Positions 1-7,951 of a DNA stretch of 64,000 bases are shown here, piece after piece. The notes beneath the pieces were generated by a model. It saw only the letters and a list, made by a program, of their open reading frames with translations. It ran no database searches and was not told where the DNA came from. How positions within the stretch are numbered: the first letter of the stretch is position 1; each line of letters opens with the position of its first letter. The stretch is from assembly GCA_963827585.1 (NCBI GenBank), contig CAWHCK010000045.1, positions 3,043 to 67,042 of the forward strand, written 5' to 3'. Position numbers and translations under genes: made by a program. This stretch comes from VAZQ01 sp963827585. GTDB lineage: Bacteria > Pseudomonadota > Alphaproteobacteria > Rhizobiales > Xanthobacteraceae.

Positions 1-409
1 TCGCCGTCACCGCAACCACGCCGTCCTCGCGCACGAGGCGTCCGCTGGCCGTGACGATCCAGCCTTTGAGCTTCGCCGTGTCGGCGATGTCGGTCACCTC
101 CCATTCGATGTGGGCGCGGTCGCCGGCGCGCACCGGCCGCAGCAACCTCACCGACGCTTCCAGCCCGACATTCGGCTGCCACCGTCGCAGATAATCCGGC
201 ACGGCGGCCAGCATCATCGCGAACGTCTGCGTTCCGCTGGCAATGATGCCGTCGAATGATGACGCCCCTGCCGTGGCGTTGTCGTGGTGCAGCGGATTGG
301 TGTCGCCGACGTAGGAAGCGAATTGCCGGATCAACTCCTCGGTAAAGGCAACGTCCTTGGCGAACCGGTCGCCGATGCGCATCCCCTCGGGAGTGCCGCG
401 GGCGCTCAT
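1..409 (-). CDS. MaoC-family (R)-hydratase/dehydratase, 3' end cut by window edge
   Basis: The first 136 residues of a hot-dog-fold protein are visible. The motif GDTNPLHHD near residues 36-44 is the MaoC hydratase signature, with the Asp and His that activate water for hydrating enoyl-CoA thioesters. It is followed by GIIASGTQTFAMML, where MaoC proteins carry their conserved Gly-rich helix. The ATG at 409 follows a GGGATGAAGGGAAGGG stretch that can serve as ribosome site. It is the last visible gene of a minus-strand cluster with an FAD monooxygenase and an aryl-CoA-type ligase, so an acyl- or aryl-CoA substrate is likely; this is inference. The C-terminus lies outside the window. Confidence 0.85.
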   Translation of the reverse strand, partial: MSARGTPEGMRIGDRFAKDVAFTEELIRQFASYVGDTNPLHHDNATAGASSFDGIIASGTQTFAMMLAAVPDYLRRWQPNVGLEASVRLLRPVRAGDRAHIEWEVTDIADTAKLKGWIVTASGRLVREDGVVAVTA

Positions 410-426
410 CCCTTCCCTTCATCCCT

Positions 427-705
427 TCACTTGCCATCGAGACCCAGGATCGGCTCGTTGGTGGCGACGAGCTTCAGCCGGTCGCTGTCGAAATGCGCGA
501 TTTTCCCGTCGAGGCCGCCGGTCAGGCACCCGTACCAGACGGCTTCGTTCATGCGCGTGTCGCGGCGCAGGATCTCGATTTCGTTCTCGAACTCCACGAA
601 CCGATAGTGGCCGCGCTTGGGATACAGCTTGCAGCGGCCGGATTTCATCGCCGCGTCGACCAGCGAGGAAAATTCCCGAACGTCGAGGACGTAGAAGCCG
701 CTCAT
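427..705 (-). CDS. conserved-looking hypothetical protein, 92 aa
   Basis: A 92-residue soluble protein with no family I can name. It starts MSGFYVLDVREF and is rich in charged residues, with no membrane segment and no Cys cluster. I chose the ATG at 705 because AGGAGAGGA sits eight bases upstream and because it overlaps the corrected VOC gene by four bases (ATGA), a normal translational coupling in operons. The gap to the MaoC gene downstream is 17 bp. Its place between a VOC dioxygenase-like gene and a hydratase suggests an accessory role in the same pathway; no function can be read from the sequence. Confidence 0.7.
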   Translation of the reverse strand: MSGFYVLDVREFSSLVDAAMKSGRCKLYPKRGHYRFVEFENEIEILRRDTRMNEAVWYGCLTGGLDGKIAHFDSDRLKLVATNEPILGLDGK

Positions 706-1317
706 GCCGGCGTCCTCTCCTGCGCTTGATCCTGCGAGGCCTGCACAAATTTCACCTTGCTGCGCCACAGTTGCTCGATCGTCGTCCAGCGCCCGCTATC
801 CTCGAGCTCCATCGCCGCCTCGATCGTCGCGGTGGCGTCCACCGCGTCCGGCTCCCCGACGTCGCGCAGGCTGCGCGTGATCTCGAGCGGGTACCAGTTC
901 GGATCGCGGAAATAGATCGAACTCGATGACCTCGTGCTGCACGAACTGGCTGACGTTGATGCCGTGGCTTTCGAGCCGGCGCTGCCAGTCGAGCAGTTCG
1001 GCTTCCGACCCCACGCGCCACGCGGTGTGATTGGCCATTGCCATGTAGCCTTTCGGCACGACCAGTTCCGGCGGCTGCTGGGTCCCGATATAATAGAAGA
1101 ACGCGATCGTGCTCTCGTTCCCGCTGTCGAAGAAGAAATGCAGGAAGTCGGCGTGATTCTCCTTTTCGCGCCCCCACCCTTTCGCGCTGATGCAGTGCAC
1201 GAGCGGCAGCCCGAGGACGTCGCGGTAGAAACGGACGGTCTCGCGCAGCTTCCAGGTGGGGCGCGCGGTATGGTCGACGCCGTGCAGTTTCGGATGCAGT
1301 TCGAGCGGCTTGATCAT
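702..1317 (-). pseudogene. VOC-family (glyoxalase/extradiol dioxygenase-like) protein, single-base frameshift
   Basis: A vicinal-oxygen-chelate protein of 204 residues once the frame is repaired. HGVDHTARPTWKLRETVRFY near the start is the typical first beta-alpha unit, and NHTAW near residue 110 gives a second metal His. The reading frame breaks at 920-921: the gene reads GAGTTCGATC where GAGTCGATC restores the family sequence IYFRDPNWYPLEIT, which contains the third metal ligand (Glu). As written the protein loses that ligand and gains a meaningless Arg-rich tail. The ATG at 1317 has GGAGG six bases upstream. Repaired, its stop overlaps the next ATG by four bases, which argues for sequence error or very recent loss. 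Confidence 0.75.
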
Positions 1318-1359
1318 GAAAGCCTCCGCATCTTGCGATCTTGCAACGATATGAATTGC

Positions 1360-1373
1360 TGACACAAATGTCA
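1360..1373. promoter_or_regulatory. candidate TetR operator, TGACACAAATGTCA
   Basis: A perfect 5-bp inverted repeat with a 4-bp spacer lies 43 bp upstream of the VOC start codon, in the gap after the FAD monooxygenase. It fits the TGAC-N6-GTCA pattern found again before the ligase gene (6497-6510) and in degenerate form before the hydrolase gene. The TetR gene at 3980-4717 lies in the same cluster. Binding is inferred, not shown. Confidence 0.5.
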
Positions 1374-1403
1374 ACAGCTGGACACTTATGACGAGACCCC
1401 GCT

Positions 1404-2543
1404 TCAAGCGGGCGCCGGCTGTGCCTCGGCGCGGTAGCTCACCATGAAATCGGGTGATTCCTTCGACAGCCTATCTGCCGTCATGATGTTGGTCCGCAGC
1501 AGATAGTCGTAGGCAAACTCGTAAGGCTGCATCTGCATCTTGCTGCCCATCTGCTCGTACCACCGGGCGCTCAGCTCCACCGCGGTGTTCAGCTTGTTGC
1601 GGATCGGCTTGCGCGTACGCTCGAAGCGAGCGAAGGCCGCCCCGACGTCGGTCCCCTTCGCCTCGAAGGCACGCCAGAGCGCGATGGCGTCTTCCATCGC
1701 CAGACGGGTACCCGATCCGATCGACGGATGGGCGGTGCGCAGGGCATCGCCGATCAGAACGATGTTCTTGAAGTGCCAATGATCGTTGTCGATCAGACGC
1801 CAGCGCCGCCAGATCGAGCGGTTGGTGACCAGCGGCAATCCACCCAGCGCGTCGGAAAACATTTTCTCGGTGAAGGTACGGCGCTCGTCATCGGTCATCG
1901 CCGCCATGCCGGTGCGGTTCCAGGTTTCAGTATCGACCTCGGCGACGAACGTGCTTTTCGCCGGCTTGTAGCGGTAATGGTGTGCGACGAACGCGCCACC
2001 GTCCGTCGGCTTGAATGTCAGAGTGTGCGCGTCGAACGGACGCTCGACGCCGAACCAAGCGAAATAATTGCGGAAATCGGTCATGCGCGTACCGAAGGCG
2101 TCCGCGTGGCTCTCGCGCACCGCGGAATTGGCGCCGTCCGCGCCGACGAGCACGTCGCAATCCGCGAGCTCGGCGGCGTGCGGCACCCGATGCTCGAAAG
2201 CCAGCTCAACTCCCACGCTGGCGCACAGATTTTGCAGTTCACCCAGCAGCGTCAGCCGCTCGATCGCGGAATACGAGCTGCCGTCGACGACCACGCGCTG
2301 CCCCCGGTGCACGATATGCTGGTTCGACCAATGCTCCATCCTGCCTTTGAGCCGCTCGACCACGTCGGCGCTGCCTTCGGCGAGAAAATGCAGCGCGCGG
2401 CCGGACAGAACGACGCCGAAGCCGAACGTCACGTCGGGACGGTTCTGCTCGAACACCCGAACGACATGCGCGGGATTGCTACGCTTGAGCAGGTAGGCGA
2501 GATAAAGGCCCGAAGGACCGGCGCCGGCGACATGGAAGAGCAC
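1404..2543 (-). CDS. FAD-dependent aromatic-ring/aryl-CoA monooxygenase
   Basis: A 379-residue class A flavoprotein monooxygenase. Three FAD motifs are in order: GAGPSG at residues 7-12 (dinucleotide fold), DVLVGADGANSAVR near 130-143 (DG motif), and LIGDALRTAHPSIGSG near 266-281 (GD motif, FAD ribityl contact). The sequence type resembles the hydroxylase domain of salicylyl-CoA 5-hydroxylase and 2-aminobenzoyl-CoA monooxygenase. With an EntE-like aryl-acid ligase in the same cluster, hydroxylation of an aryl-CoA is the best guess. The start is GTG at 2543, with GAGGGGAAAT upstream as ribosome site. The exact substrate cannot be read from sequence. Confidence 0.85.
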   Translation of the reverse strand: MLFHVAGAGPSGLYLAYLLKRSNPAHVVRVFEQNRPDVTFGFGVVLSGRALHFLAEGSADVVERLKGRMEHWSNQHIVHRGQRVVVDGSSYSAIERLTLLGELQNLCASVGVELAFEHRVPHAAELADCDVLVGADGANSAVRESHADAFGTRMTDFRNYFAWFGVERPFDAHTLTFKPTDGGAFVAHHYRYKPAKSTFVAEVDTETWNRTGMAAMTDDERRTFTEKMFSDALGGLPLVTNRSIWRRWRLIDNDHWHFKNIVLIGDALRTAHPSIGSGTRLAMEDAIALWRAFEAKGTDVGAAFARFERTRKPIRNKLNTAVELSARWYEQMGSKMQMQPYEFAYDYLLRTNIMTADRLSKESPDFMVSYRAEAQPAPA

Positions 2544-2649
2544 TGCGATTTCCCCTCGACTATTCGGTGCGGATCGGTGTGGTCATGGCCCGCCTCGCAG
2601 TTGCATCATGTCGTTCCGGCGAAATGTTCGCGCAGCCAACCCCGGACCT

Positions 2650-3897
2650 TCACACCGGCGATGTTGCGCCCAGCTCTTCGCCTTTCGCCAGCGCGCGGCC
2701 GTGGTGATCGCCGCGCACGCGGATATGCGATTTCTGCGAGCTGCCGATCGAAGCGAAGATGTCCTTTGCGACGCTCGGGAACGTCGAAACGTCGCCGGTA
2801 TATTCAACGAGCAAAGCCGGCTGCTGGATCGAGGGCGCCGTCTTCACCAGCGCGGCATTCGAGCTCAGGCCGGACCAGGTCGAGAGCCACGCTTCGGGCG
2901 TGCAATTGCGCGCGAAGCCGACGGCTCCGTAGTTGGAAGCGCGCGGGTCCTTGCCCCACAACGTGCCGTAGGCGCGCTCGGACGGATCGATCGACAAATC
3001 GAAGCAGCGCGGATCGGCATCGGTGCGCCAAACCGTCATGATCGGCGTGTGCGCGCCGGCGCGGCGGAGATGCTCGTCGCCGCCGTCCTTGGTTCTCTTG
3101 CGCGCGTCCATCCGCGCTGCGATCAAATCCTTGGCAACGGCGTCGAGCTTGGCGACGCGCGCGCTCTGGCCGGCTCGATAGCGCTTCAGAAACTCCGGCA
3201 GATACTTGGAGGCGACGGGCGGCTCGACGAATCCGTTCTTCGGATCGAGCGGGTCGAGGGATGGATCGACCGACAGCGGATCGCGCTCGTCCGTCACGGA
3301 CGGATCGATGCAGCCCATCAGCAGCAACCCTTGGCCCGGATGCGGCGCGACGAAGACGAAACCGTCGATCTCCGGCATCTCCAGGGAGTCGAGCCTGGTC
3401 GGACGGCCGCCGGGCGTGTGCGCCAGCCGGCGGAGGCCTTCGAGCGCCGACTGCTCGACATAGAACGCATAGAGGCTGGCGCCGCCGGAATTGCCGAGCA
3501 ATACGATCTTCTTGAATCCCTGGCCGCGCAGGAAATTCAGTCCGGCGGCGACATCGAACAGAGCGAGCTCGTGCTCGAGCCGCAAATCGTTGCCGACCGA
3601 GCGGGAACCTTGTGACCACGCAGCGCAGCCGGACTCCACGATGTCGGGAATGAGATAGTGGCACGCCATGAACTCGCGCGGATGCATGACGCAAACGACG
3701 GTGTCCGGCTTGCCGCGCAGATAGAGGCTGCCGGTCACTGCCGCGCTGTCGGCGGTGCGCAGCACGACGTTGCGTGTCAGGGTCCCGTCCGGAACGTCGC
3801 GCGGGCTCCAGTCGGTGTTGAGAAAGCCCGCGGTGACCGCCGCAGATTCGGCTAGTGCGCGTGTGGTCGCGGACGAAGACACGGCCGGCTTCTCCAT
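2650..3897 (-). CDS. alpha/beta hydrolase, C-terminus probably frameshifted
   Basis: A hydrolase with nucleophile elbow GNSGGA and a late His in GDHHGRA (GDH-type catalytic His), in an alpha/beta-fold frame of about 415 residues. As written it stops at 2650 with LGATSPV. If one G is restored to the GGG at 2669-2671, the frame continues as GRNIAGVKVRGWLREHFAGTT and stops at 2606; WLREHF is the usual ending for this kind of hydrolase. The repaired protein has 430 residues, so I suspect a one-base deletion. An upstream TTG at 3930 is in frame, but it lies inside a candidate operator; ATG at 3897 is preferred. Ester or thioester hydrolysis in the aryl-CoA cluster is likely but unproven. Confidence 0.75.
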   Translation of the reverse strand: MEKPAVSSSATTRALAESAAVTAGFLNTDWSPRDVPDGTLTRNVVLRTADSAAVTGSLYLRGKPDTVVCVMHPREFMACHYLIPDIVESGCAAWSQGSRSVGNDLRLEHELALFDVAAGLNFLRGQGFKKIVLLGNSGGASLYAFYVEQSALEGLRRLAHTPGGRPTRLDSLEMPEIDGFVFVAPHPGQGLLLMGCIDPSVTDERDPLSVDPSLDPLDPKNGFVEPPVASKYLPEFLKRYRAGQSARVAKLDAVAKDLIAARMDARKRTKDGGDEHLRRAGAHTPIMTVWRTDADPRCFDLSIDPSERAYGTLWGKDPRASNYGAVGFARNCTPEAWLSTWSGLSSNAALVKTAPSIQQPALLVEYTGDVSTFPSVAKDIFASIGSSQKSHIRVRGDHHGRALAKGEELGATSPV

Positions 3898-3913
3898 TCT
3901 GGCGTTTGCCGTA

Positions 3914-3949
3914 ATGGACGCATTAGACAATTTTTTGACGCTCGTGTCG
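3914..3949. promoter_or_regulatory. tandem TetR operator-like palindromes
   Basis: Two half-conserved copies of the cluster's TGAC-N6-GTCA pattern lie 20 bp apart between the TetR gene and the hydrolase: GGACGCATTAGACA (3916-3929) and TGACGCTCGTGTCG (3936-3949). The first matches 14 of 18 positions of the better copy at 6495-6512. The 20-bp period would put both sites on one DNA face. They sit 17-52 bp upstream of the hydrolase ATG. Confidence 0.4.
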
Positions 3950-3979
3950 AGAGGCTGAAAGCTTGCTGTTTATGTCCGC

Positions 3980-4717
3980 TCAGCGGCGCTTGTCGGACCG
4001 GCCGATCAGCCGCTCGAGATGGGCGAGATCGTCCTTCACCCGCCGCAGCGCCTCTTCGGCTCCGAATTCACGCGGCAGCACGTTGTCGCTCCGGCGCAGG
4101 CCTGCGACGGCGAAATCGGCGATCGATTTGGCAATTTCGTCGAGCGGCACCCGCCCCTCGGGCATGAACCACCACGCCGTCCAACTGCACATGCCGATGA
4201 TCGAGAACGCGGTCACCGTCGGATCGACCGGGCGGAAATGCCCGAGCTCGATGCCTCGCTCGACGGTGCGCGTGAAGTTGTCGAGCAGCGCCCGCTTGGC
4301 CTTGTCGTGCGTGCGCCGTGTCGCCGCCGGCAGATCGTTCTCGGTGCGCTCCACCACGCGAAATTCGACGGGATGTTCGAGCAGCCACTTGGCGTGGTTG
4401 AACACCATCTGCCGAAGCGTCTCGCTCGGATTGAAGTCGGTTTTCGACGCAAGCTCGGTGGCCTGATGCCCCGAAAAGACCGTCACTTCCTCGACCAGGG
4501 AGGTGAGGATGTCCTCCTTGCTCTTGAAATAATAGTAGAGCGCCGGGCGGCTGATCCCGAGCAAATCTGCAATGTCCTGAAAATTCGTGCCGCCGAATCC
4601 GCGCTGCGCGAACAGCCTGGCGGCCGCCTCCAGGACGTTGCGCCGCAGGGCTTCCTTCTTGGATTTGCCCATCGCTTTGGGCGATACGGCCTTCGCCGAC
4701 CGTGCTGTTGCGGGCAT
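3980..4717 (-). CDS. TetR-family transcriptional regulator
   Basis: The helix-turn-helix is clear near the N-terminus (LFAQRGFGGTNFQDIADLLG, then the recognition helix SRPALYYYFKSKEDIL), followed by a roughly 170-residue ligand-binding domain with an RRTHDKAKRALL segment typical of TetR C domains. The start is uncertain. GTG at 4771 overlaps the ligase stop; ATG at 4717 has GGAG about nine bases upstream and is chosen here. It lies between the aryl-acid ligase and the hydrolase, on the same strand. TGAC-N6-GTCA palindromes before three genes of the cluster make it the likely local repressor. An acyl- or aryl-CoA effector would be expected from the gene neighbourhood. Confidence 0.88.
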   Translation of the reverse strand: MPATARSAKAVSPKAMGKSKKEALRRNVLEAAARLFAQRGFGGTNFQDIADLLGISRPALYYYFKSKEDILTSLVEEVTVFSGHQATELASKTDFNPSETLRQMVFNHAKWLLEHPVEFRVVERTENDLPAATRRTHDKAKRALLDNFTRTVERGIELGHFRPVDPTVTAFSIIGMCSWTAWWFMPEGRVPLDEIAKSIADFAVAGLRRSDNVLPREFGAEEALRRVKDDLAHLERLIGRSDKRR

Positions 4718-4767
4718 TGCGGGCGATCTCCAGGGGATTGCGGTCATAACAGCGCAAGACAGGCGGA

Positions 4768-6453
4768 TCACGCAACCTTGGGCGATTCGCTCGTCTGCTC
4801 TCGCGCCAGTGTATCGGAGATCATGCGACGCAGCGCTTGTTTATCCACTTTTCCGACCCGCGTAACCGGGAATTCGTCGATCGCTTCCACCCGTTCCGGC
4901 AGCTTGAATTTCGCCAGACCCTGCCGCTGTAGAAATTCGCCGAGCGCCGCGACCGACGGCACCGGTTCGCCCGGCTTCGGGATGATGAACGCACACGCCT
5001 TCTCCCCTAGAAACGGGTCGGGCATCGCTACCACGCGTACGTCGTTGACCGACGGATGACGCACGATGACGTTCTCGACCTCTTCGGCGCCGAATTTCTC
5101 GCCGCCGCGGTTGATATTGTCCCGCAGGCGGCCTTCAAAGATGTAATGGTCGCGATTGCCGATGCGTACCGTGCGCACGAGGTCGCCGGTGCGGAAGAAG
5201 CCGTTTGACGTGAAGCTTTCGGCGGTGATTGCCGGCGCATTGAAATAAGCGCACAGCGTATGTGCCCCGCGAAAGCAGAGCTCGCCGGGCTCTCCGGGGG
5301 CCGCCGGCAGCTCGCTTGCGATCTTCATCACGCAGGCCTCATCATCGATGCCGGTCGGCCAGCCGAGCGTCCCGAAGCGTGCCCCGGCCCGGTCACCGGG
5401 GCCGGTCGTCATCAACATGCCCTCGGTGATTCCGTAGATGTGATGGCTTTCGACCCGCGTCTTGTGCTGGACGGCTTCGGCCCGCGAAATGGTGAAGAGC
5501 CGCCGCAGCGTGCTCAGGTCGTAGGCCTCGATATTCGGACATTCGACAATACGCGGCGCGATAGGACCAATGCTCCCGGTGTAGGTGACCCGATGTTTTT
5601 CGATCGCCCGCAGAAACGCGTCCAGGTCAAACTTCGACTGGATCACGAGCTTCCGCCTCGAAATCAGCGAGGGGACCAGCATCAACAGCATTCCGGCATT
5701 GTGAATCAGCGGCAGCGCCCAAAGTGAAACGTCGCCGGGGCCGAGACTGTGCCGCACGCTCCACAACTCGGCGGAACCAAGATATTCCGCGTGCATCCGC
5801 GGGATGATCTTCGGTACGCCGGTCGAGCCCCCCGACAGCTGGAACAAGGCAACATCCCCGGGCAGCGGGTCGGCAGCGCGGGTGTTGGCGCGCGCATCCG
5901 CGCACGAATGGCGGGTCGTCAATTCGGCGAAATCATATTCGCCCGCGTTGGCCTGCCCTCTGGCCACGATCAAGGTGGTCAGGTTCCTGTGCTCCCTCAT
6001 CATCCGCCGCGCGAACGCGGCGAGATCGAAAGCCGGGCTGAAATCGCCTTGCACGAAATAGGCTTTCGCCCCGGACAACTGCGTCAACTGCCCGATTTCT
6101 ATTTCGCGGTACTGCGGCAGCGTGCAGACCGGAATGACCGACGCCTTGAAGCACCCGAACAGCGCGACAACGATCTCCTTGACGGTGCCGAACTGGAAGA
6201 TCGCGCGCTCTCCGGGCTTGAGGCCAATCTCGAGCAGCGCCGCGGCCAGCGATTCCGACAGTGCGTCTACCTCCGAGAACGTCAGGCTGCCGTCATCGGC
6301 CGCGATATAGGTGGCGTCCGGCCGCTCGCGCGCGGCGTCGCGCAACATTTCGCCGAGCGTCGACCACATCCACGAGCCGCTGCGCCGATAGGCCTCGGAC
6401 TGCGCAGCCGTGTGATAGGTCACGCCGTCGATCGGAAAGCGCACCCGGTCCAT
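4768..6453 (-). CDS. AMP-forming aryl-acid ligase (EntE/DhbE-like)
   Basis: An adenylate-forming ligase of about 561 residues. The P-loop LFQLSGGSTGVPKIIPR is the form seen in 2,3-dihydroxybenzoate-AMP and salicylate ligases. Further motifs are YGITEGM (A5), FFRTGDLVR (A7), GRLRDNINRGGEKF (hinge, A8) and the C-terminal catalytic Lys in TRVGKVDKQAL. It should activate an aromatic acid to the acyl-AMP and probably to the CoA thioester. ATG at 6453 (MDRVRFPIDGV) is preferred over an in-frame start at 6492 because CGAGGATC precedes it and the longer form would begin inside the promoter. No carrier-protein or NRPS gene is in view, so a degradative CoA ligase role is more likely than siderophore synthesis. 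Confidence 0.88.
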   Translation of the reverse strand: MDRVRFPIDGVTYHTAAQSEAYRRSGSWMWSTLGEMLRDAARERPDATYIAADDGSLTFSEVDALSESLAAALLEIGLKPGERAIFQFGTVKEIVVALFGCFKASVIPVCTLPQYREIEIGQLTQLSGAKAYFVQGDFSPAFDLAAFARRMMREHRNLTTLIVARGQANAGEYDFAELTTRHSCADARANTRAADPLPGDVALFQLSGGSTGVPKIIPRMHAEYLGSAELWSVRHSLGPGDVSLWALPLIHNAGMLLMLVPSLISRRKLVIQSKFDLDAFLRAIEKHRVTYTGSIGPIAPRIVECPNIEAYDLSTLRRLFTISRAEAVQHKTRVESHHIYGITEGMLMTTGPGDRAGARFGTLGWPTGIDDEACVMKIASELPAAPGEPGELCFRGAHTLCAYFNAPAITAESFTSNGFFRTGDLVRTVRIGNRDHYIFEGRLRDNINRGGEKFGAEEVENVIVRHPSVNDVRVVAMPDPFLGEKACAFIIPKPGEPVPSVAALGEFLQRQGLAKFKLPERVEAIDEFPVTRVGKVDKQALRRMISDTLAREQTSESPKVA

Positions 6454-6494
6454 GCGATCCTCGTTCGACCTCGGAAAACCGCATAGTGGCATTT

Positions 6495-6512
6495 ATTGAC
6501 GCACTCGTCAAT
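6495..6512. promoter_or_regulatory. TetR operator candidate, perfect 7-bp inverted repeat
   Basis: ATTGACGCACTCGTCAAT is an inverted repeat with 7-bp arms and a 4-bp spacer, 42 bp upstream of the ligase ATG. It is the best copy of the TGAC-N6-GTCA pattern in the cluster and the probable main operator of the TetR protein at 3980-4717. Confidence 0.55.
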
Positions 6513-6920
6513 TCATCGTCTCGTATGTCAAACCGAAGTACGGTGTTCCGGGCGATGGCCAAGCCAATGCCGGCGCCAACCCGGCGAACTGACACTTGAT
6601 ATCCGGATGGCAGTCGCATCAAAGTAGGCGCCTTGTTTTACAACTGCATATCGACGAACGATTGATCGCACGACTGGAATGTCGAACCGGTCTCTGTCTA
6701 GAATTTTCGGATATCGAGACACAACTCGACGCAGCCTCGGCCGGTCGGCTCTACCTCACCGAGCACACGTGGTCTCCGTCGTGCACCGACTTCGGCAAGC
6801 TTGAAAGGAACGACACACGTTCTGACCGGCAGTGGCAATAGGCCGAATCCGAGAGGCATGTGAGGAATCCTGAGATACAATGACGGACTGCATTGCCGGA
6901 TTAACGCGGAGGAGCCCAAG
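6513..6920. other. intergenic region, no gene recognised
   Basis: About 410 bp between the divergent ligase promoter and the Bug receptor. Short frames exist on both strands but none has family features or a good ribosome site. The last bases hold GCGGAGGAG, the ribosome site of the receptor gene. The leftward and rightward promoters must lie here; I see no convincing -35/-10 pair. Confidence 0.5.
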
Positions 6921-7898
6921 ATGATGAGAGCCCTGCTTGCAGCATCGCTGTGCGCCGGATGGGCGCTGCACGGCGTCGACACCGCGCACGCCCAAGCCTA
7001 TCCCAATCGGCCGATCCGGATGGTCGTGCCGTTCCCGGCCGGCGGGCCGACCGACGGCATGGCACGCATCATCTCGGACCGGCTCGGTGCAGTCCTCGGC
7101 CAGAGCATCGTCGTGGAGAACCGCGGCGGCGGCGCCGGCGGCAGCATCGGCGCAAAGTTCGTCGCGACCTCTGATCCCGACGGCTACACCCTCCTGATCA
7201 CGCCGGGCGGCTCGTTGACCACCGGCCCGGCCGTGCACAGCAACATCGGCTACGATCCGGTCAAGGCGTTTGTGCCGGTCGGCCAGCTCATCGACACCCC
7301 CCAGGTCGTGGTCGTTCACCAAGACGTGCCGGTAAAGACGCTGGCCGAGCTCGTGGCCTACGCCAAGGCCCATCCGGGTAAGATCAGCTGGGGTTCACAG
7401 GGCTTCGGCACCGCGCCGCATCTCCTCGCCGAACTGTTCAAGCTCGACGCCGGCGTCAACATCGTGCATGTGCCCTATCGCGGCACGGCGCCGATGCTCG
7501 CTGCCATCGTGGCGGGCGAGGTTCAGATGGTCGCCGACCCGATGACCACGGTGCTGCCGCACATTCAATCCGGGAAACTACGCCCGCTGGCGATCACCAG
7601 CGCCACACGCAGCCAGAAGTTGCCGGATGTCCCGACCGTGATCGAGGCCGGCTATCCCAAGCTGCAAGCGACATTCTGGCTCGGCGTGGTGGCGCCGGCC
7701 GGGACGCCACCCGACATCATCCAGAAGCTTAATGCCGCGTTCCGCGAAAGCCTTGCTCCAGCGGAGACGCGCGCGCGGCTCGACACGCTCGGCGCCGAGA
7801 TCAAGATCGGCACGCCAGCCGAATTCGAAAAGCTGCTCGCCGACGAGCTGGCGAAGTGGACCGCCGTCGTAAAGGCCGCCAACATCAAGGTGGAATGA
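6921..7898 (+). CDS. tripartite tricarboxylate (Bug-family) substrate-binding receptor
   Basis: A 325-residue periplasmic solute receptor. The signal peptide ends at AHA-QAYPNRP near residue 25. The hallmark PNRPIRMVVPFPAGGPTD is followed by ENRGGGAGGSIGAK and DPDGYTLL, the two ligand-contact loops of Bug proteins, and a late PDIIQKLNAAF segment. Bug receptors bind small carboxylates or related compounds. The ATG has GGAGGAG nine bases upstream. No TctA/TctB permease gene is in the window, so partner identity is unknown. It heads the plus-strand beta-oxidation-like operon, which suggests that it captures the carboxylic acid degraded there. Confidence 0.92.
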   Translation: MMRALLAASLCAGWALHGVDTAHAQAYPNRPIRMVVPFPAGGPTDGMARIISDRLGAVLGQSIVVENRGGGAGGSIGAKFVATSDPDGYTLLITPGGSLTTGPAVHSNIGYDPVKAFVPVGQLIDTPQVVVVHQDVPVKTLAELVAYAKAHPGKISWGSQGFGTAPHLLAELFKLDAGVNIVHVPYRGTAPMLAAIVAGEVQMVADPMTTVLPHIQSGKLRPLAITSATRSQKLPDVPTVIEAGYPKLQATFWLGVVAPAGTPPDIIQKLNAAFRESLAPAETRARLDTLGAEIKIGTPAEFEKLLADELAKWTAVVKAANIKVE

Positions 7899-7951
7899 CA
7901 ATAGACATGTGGCTGCTAGTGTCCGCCGCATCAGTATGAGATTTCATCGCC

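Noticed and set aside
1728..3041. Long open frame on the plus strand opposite the monooxygenase and hydrolase genes
   Set aside because: It has no family features and Arg-rich low-complexity content; both minus-strand genes in the same DNA have clear motifs. It is a GC-rich antisense frame.
4019..5059. 346-residue plus-strand frame opposite the TetR and ligase genes
   Set aside because: Antisense to two recognised genes and without any motif or ribosome site.
4768..6453. Siderophore (catecholate) biosynthesis because of the EntE-like ligase
   Set aside because: No isochorismate synthase, no 2,3-dihydro-DHB dehydrogenase, no carrier protein or NRPS gene nearby; the neighbours are degradative.
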